From Agromyces ramosus (GTDB taxonomy: Bacteria; Actinomycetota; Actinomycetes; Actinomycetales; Microbacteriaceae), in the NCBI RefSeq assembly GCF_004216665.1, contig NZ_SGWY01000002.1:100685-164684 (forward strand): a stretch of DNA of 64,000 nt. The letters are read 5' to 3'. This document shows positions 61,196 to 64,000 of this stretch, one piece after another. Position 1 is the first letter of the stretch, and the number at the start of each line of letters is the position of its first letter. A program made the position numbers and the translations under genes. The notes under the pieces were generated by a model. That model was given only the letters and a program-made list of their open reading frames with translations. It made no database searches and was not told the DNA's origin.

Positions 61196-63775
61196 TCAGC
61201 CGGCGGGGTCCAGTTGCAGCGTGTCGGCGGCCGAGTCGCGAACGGCGGCCGGCGTGAACGGCCACGGCCGCGTCTCGCCGCGTTGCCAGAGCGGAGCCTG
61301 GTCGGCGTAGTGCGGATGGAACGCGTGCCCCGACGCACCGGTGAGGTTGATCCACGTTGACGCGTCGAGGTCGCCGAGGTCGACGATCATCCGCATCGAC
61401 GGCACCCAGTCGACGTCGTAGCCGATGCTCGCGTCCCAGCCGTTGGCGTTCACGATCGACGAGCCCCCGCCGAGCTCGTACGGACCGCGGTTGAAGAGCC
61501 ACTCCATGGGGCCGATGCCCGACTCGCCGAAGCTCTGGTTGGTGAGCGTGAGGGTGTGCAGGCGGCCCCAGCGCCACCCGTCGGGATCGCCGCCCATGCG
61601 GTCGGACGCCTCGCCCCACGCCTCGTCCAGCGCGTGGGCGAGCATGGCGTCGCGGCCGGCGACGCCGGCGTCCTCGTTCGTCCACCAGCGGGCGCCGGGG
61701 TCGCCCAGCAGTCCCGACACGACGCCGAACCACCGGTCCCCGCCCTCGGGGCGCGTGTGCTCGGGAAGCGCGTCGAACATGTCGTCGAGGAGGTTGCGCC
61801 AGAACACGGCGAAGTACGCCGCCTGGGCGCTGTCGACGTCGGCGCGCCCGTTCCACCCGTCGAGCAGGTCGGCGCCGCGGGCGGCGTCGCCGTCGAGCTC
61901 GAGCCCGGCGATCACGGGGAGCATGGCGTTCGCGTTGGCGTCTGCCGTGTCGAGCTGCATCTCTGCGAGATCATCGGCGGTGAGCTTCTCGCCCGAGGCG
62001 ATGCGCTCGTCGAGGAGTCGCTCGATTCCCAGGGCGCGGTAGCCGAGGTCCCAGTCCTGCGTCAGCATGGGTCCGCCGTTGCTCACCGCGTTGTTGGCGG
62101 TCACGATGTAGCCGCGCGCGGGGTTGAGCACCGACGGCAGCTGCTCGAACGGGACCGTCCCCGTCCAGCCGTTGGCGCTCGTCCAGCCCGGCAGCGGCAC
62201 CGTGCCGTCGCCGGTCGCGCGCACGGGGATCGTTCCGGGGGCCTGGTAGCCGATGTTGCCGTCGACGTCGGCGTAGACGAGGTTCTGGGCGGGGACGTCG
62301 AAGAGCGAGGCGCCCGCCCGGAAGGCGTTCCACTCCTGTGCGCGGTTCACGGCGAAGACGGCCTGCGGCGTGGTCCCCGGCGTCAGGGCGGTCCACTGCA
62401 GGGAGAGCTCGTACTCGCCGTCGGGCTCGCCGGTCGCCGCGGGGTAGCCCTCCGCGACTGCGGCGAAGTCCGAGCCGATGTCGGTGACGATCGGTCCGCG
62501 GGCCGTCGAGCGCACCGTGACGGTCACGGGGTCCCCGCCAGCGACCTCGATGGTCTCCTCGCGCACGGTGAGGGGCGCCATGGCGCCGTCGAGCTCGTAC
62601 GTGTCGCCGTCGACGCGCTCGAGGAAGAGATCGGCGACGTCGGGTCCGAGGTTCGTGAATCCCCACGCGATGCGCTGGTTGTGGCCGATGATGATGCCCG
62701 GCAGGCCCGAGAACGAGTAGCCGCCGACGTCGAAGGTGCAGTCGTCGCGGAGCTCCGCGCAGTGCAGCCCCATCTGCGCCCAGATCGACGGCATCGCCGG
62801 CCCGAGGTGCGGGTCGTTCGCGAGCAGGGGCGTGCCCGACTCGGTGAGGGCGCCCGACACGACCCACGAGTTCGAGCCGAGGTCGCCGCCCTCCGGCCCG
62901 AGGAGCTCGGGCACGCTGTCGAGGAGCACCCTGAGCGAGGCGAGGGGCGCCGCGACGGCCGCGGCGATCGCGGGGTCGGATGCCGCGGCGCCGGCGTCGG
63001 GATCGGCCTCGGGCGCCGGGGGCGCGACGTCGACCGCGGCGGGAGCGGCAGCCGGCGCCCCCTCGACGATCGTCGGCATGGAACCGAACGCGAATCCGGG
63101 ATGCAGGCGCGCCACCTCCTCGGGCGGCAGCTCCGCGGCGAGCAGCGCCCGGTCGATCTCGTCGCCCAGGTTCGACCGGAGGTCCCATGCCATGGCCTTC
63201 AGCCACGCGATGGAGTCGACTGGCGTCCACGGCTCGGGGGTGTAGCCCGGGTTCTGCATGGCGAGCAGGGCGTACTCGAGCGAGAGATCCGCGCCGTCGC
63301 GCTGCGCGAGGTAGGCGTTCACGCCCTCGGCGTACGCCTCGTAGAACGCGCGGGAGGTCGGGTCGAGCAGCGCATACTCCTGCTCGGCGATCCCGCGCCA
63401 GTCCAGGGTGCGGATGAAGGCGTCGGTGGCGACCTGCGACGCGCCGAACAGCTCGGCGACGCGGCCGGCCGTGACGTGCCGGCGGAAGTCCATCTCCCAG
63501 AACCGGTCCTGCGCGTGCACGTAGCCCTGGGCGAAGAAGAGGTCGTGGTCGGTCTCGGCGACCAGCTGCGGGATCCCGGCGTCGTCGCGGTACACCGTGA
63601 CGGTCGCCGTGAGCCCGGGCACGTCGATGCGTCCGCTGGTCGTCGGGAAGGAGCGCTGCACGGTCCACCAGCCGAATCCGGCCGCGGCGATGCCGAGCAC
63701 GAGCACCGTGATGAGCAGGGCGGTCAGGAAGGCGAGGCCTCGGTGCCTGCGGGTGCGCGGTGCGTCGGTACCCAC
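61196..63775 (-). CDS. Penicillin-acylase-family Ntn hydrolase
   Basis: This is an 859-residue protein with an N-terminal membrane anchor or signal (about 13-37) and an alpha-chain region with a YRDDAGIPQLVAETDHDLFF segment. A long Ala/Pro/Asp-rich spacer (about 240-290) precedes the autocleavage site LGSNSWVVSG. Ser301 becomes the new N-terminal nucleophile of the beta chain. Members hydrolyse penicillins, acyl-homoserine lactones or other amides outside the membrane. The substrate is unknown. AAGGAG precedes the GTG start. Confidence 0.92.
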   Translation of the reverse strand: MGTDAPRTRRHRGLAFLTALLITVLVLGIAAAGFGWWTVQRSFPTTSGRIDVPGLTATVTVYRDDAGIPQLVAETDHDLFFAQGYVHAQDRFWEMDFRRHVTAGRVAELFGASQVATDAFIRTLDWRGIAEQEYALLDPTSRAFYEAYAEGVNAYLAQRDGADLSLEYALLAMQNPGYTPEPWTPVDSIAWLKAMAWDLRSNLGDEIDRALLAAELPPEEVARLHPGFAFGSMPTIVEGAPAAAPAAVDVAPPAPEADPDAGAAASDPAIAAAVAAPLASLRVLLDSVPELLGPEGGDLGSNSWVVSGALTESGTPLLANDPHLGPAMPSIWAQMGLHCAELRDDCTFDVGGYSFSGLPGIIIGHNQRIAWGFTNLGPDVADLFLERVDGDTYELDGAMAPLTVREETIEVAGGDPVTVTVRSTARGPIVTDIGSDFAAVAEGYPAATGEPDGEYELSLQWTALTPGTTPQAVFAVNRAQEWNAFRAGASLFDVPAQNLVYADVDGNIGYQAPGTIPVRATGDGTVPLPGWTSANGWTGTVPFEQLPSVLNPARGYIVTANNAVSNGGPMLTQDWDLGYRALGIERLLDERIASGEKLTADDLAEMQLDTADANANAMLPVIAGLELDGDAARGADLLDGWNGRADVDSAQAAYFAVFWRNLLDDMFDALPEHTRPEGGDRWFGVVSGLLGDPGARWWTNEDAGVAGRDAMLAHALDEAWGEASDRMGGDPDGWRWGRLHTLTLTNQSFGESGIGPMEWLFNRGPYELGGGSSIVNANGWDASIGYDVDWVPSMRMIVDLGDLDASTWINLTGASGHAFHPHYADQAPLWQRGETRPWPFTPAAVRDSAADTLQLDPAG

Positions 63776-63859
63776 GTCACTCCTTCGTGATGCGCATGGC
63801 GACGGCCGCCGACGGGCGGCCTGAGCACACCACTGTAGTCGACGGTGCCCGAGCCCGGG

Positions 63860-64000
63860 TCAGGCGTGCAGCGCCGCGTTCAGCGCCACCCCGTCGCCCG
63901 TGCGCGAGAGCACCTCGACCTGCCCGTTGAGCGAGTTCCGACGGAACAGCAGGTTCGGCACACCCGAGAGCTCGACGGCCTTCACGGTGCGCCCGGCCTC
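63860..64000 (-). CDS. dapD: Tetrahydrodipicolinate N-succinyltransferase, C-terminal end (partial)
   Basis: The frame is open to the window edge and shows only the last 46 residues. The pattern GRTVKAVELSGVPNLLFRR, with the final segment VALNAALHA, matches the end of actinobacterial DapD. DapD makes N-succinyl-2-amino-6-ketopimelate, the substrate of DapC encoded at 58539. The start lies beyond the window. Confidence 0.85.
   Translation of the reverse strand, partial: EAGRTVKAVELSGVPNLLFRRNSLNGQVEVLSRTGDGVALNAALHA

Overview
The window is a contiguous piece of chromosome from a very high-GC Gram-positive bacterium. Gene content points to an actinobacterium of the family Microbacteriaceae, with an Agromyces-like genus as my best guess. 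The evidence for this is the succinylase-type lysine genes dapC and dapD, dodecin, a NrtR-type NAD regulator, COG4315 lipoproteins, many GTG starts, and leaderless promoters of the form TANNNT-N6-RTG. This placement is inference from gene content, not from a database search. I see no rRNA, tRNA, CRISPR, phage or insertion sequence. The region is almost entirely protein-coding, with short gaps and many ATGA/GTGA stop-start overlaps.

Layout. 1-4776: MFS exporter tail, a VOC protein, rmuC, a DnaQ-like exonuclease, a SnoaL-like protein and a methyltransferase. 4790-9179 (minus): a two-gene island encoding a CHAT-domain protease followed by an alpha/beta-hydrolase fused to a caspase-like protease. 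I regard this as the most likely unusual system in the window. 9567-20617: EamA exporter, ychF, a small LysR-type HTH protein, an ECF-like sigma factor with a membrane partner, two Fpg/Nei glycosylases, dodecin, DUF4180, a Lon-substrate-domain protein, GNATs and a deaminase. 20686-25623: a coiled-coil membrane protein, a fused anthranilate-synthase/PhzE-like enzyme with a classical Trp attenuator (12-aa leader with tandem Trp), a PrmC-like methyltransferase, a phosphoribosyltransferase and an AhpD-like protein. 25624-29297: a structured RNA candidate ending in a strong terminator, a solute-binding/vWA fusion and a DHA2 exporter.

29486-35276 (minus) is a tight operon nrtR-nadA-nadB-nadC-nifS-small acidic protein for de novo NAD synthesis. 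NrtR is the probable repressor, and NifS could supply sulfur for the NadA iron-sulfur cluster. 35449-38895 is a 1148-residue multi-pass membrane protein ending in a patatin-like lipase domain. 39108-43864 is a tandem glycine riboswitch driving gcvT-gcvH-gcvP. 44009-45854 holds a sigma factor, its zinc anti-sigma factor and a COG4315 lipoprotein. 47624-53072 is an oligopeptide ABC transporter (binding protein, two permeases, fused double ATPase).

53301-64000 holds typA, an M23 peptidase, an enoyl-CoA hydratase, a lipoprotein/membrane protein/ferredoxin/dapC run, citrate synthase, a penicillin-acylase-family Ntn hydrolase and the tail of dapD. DapC and DapD act in successive steps of diaminopimelate synthesis.
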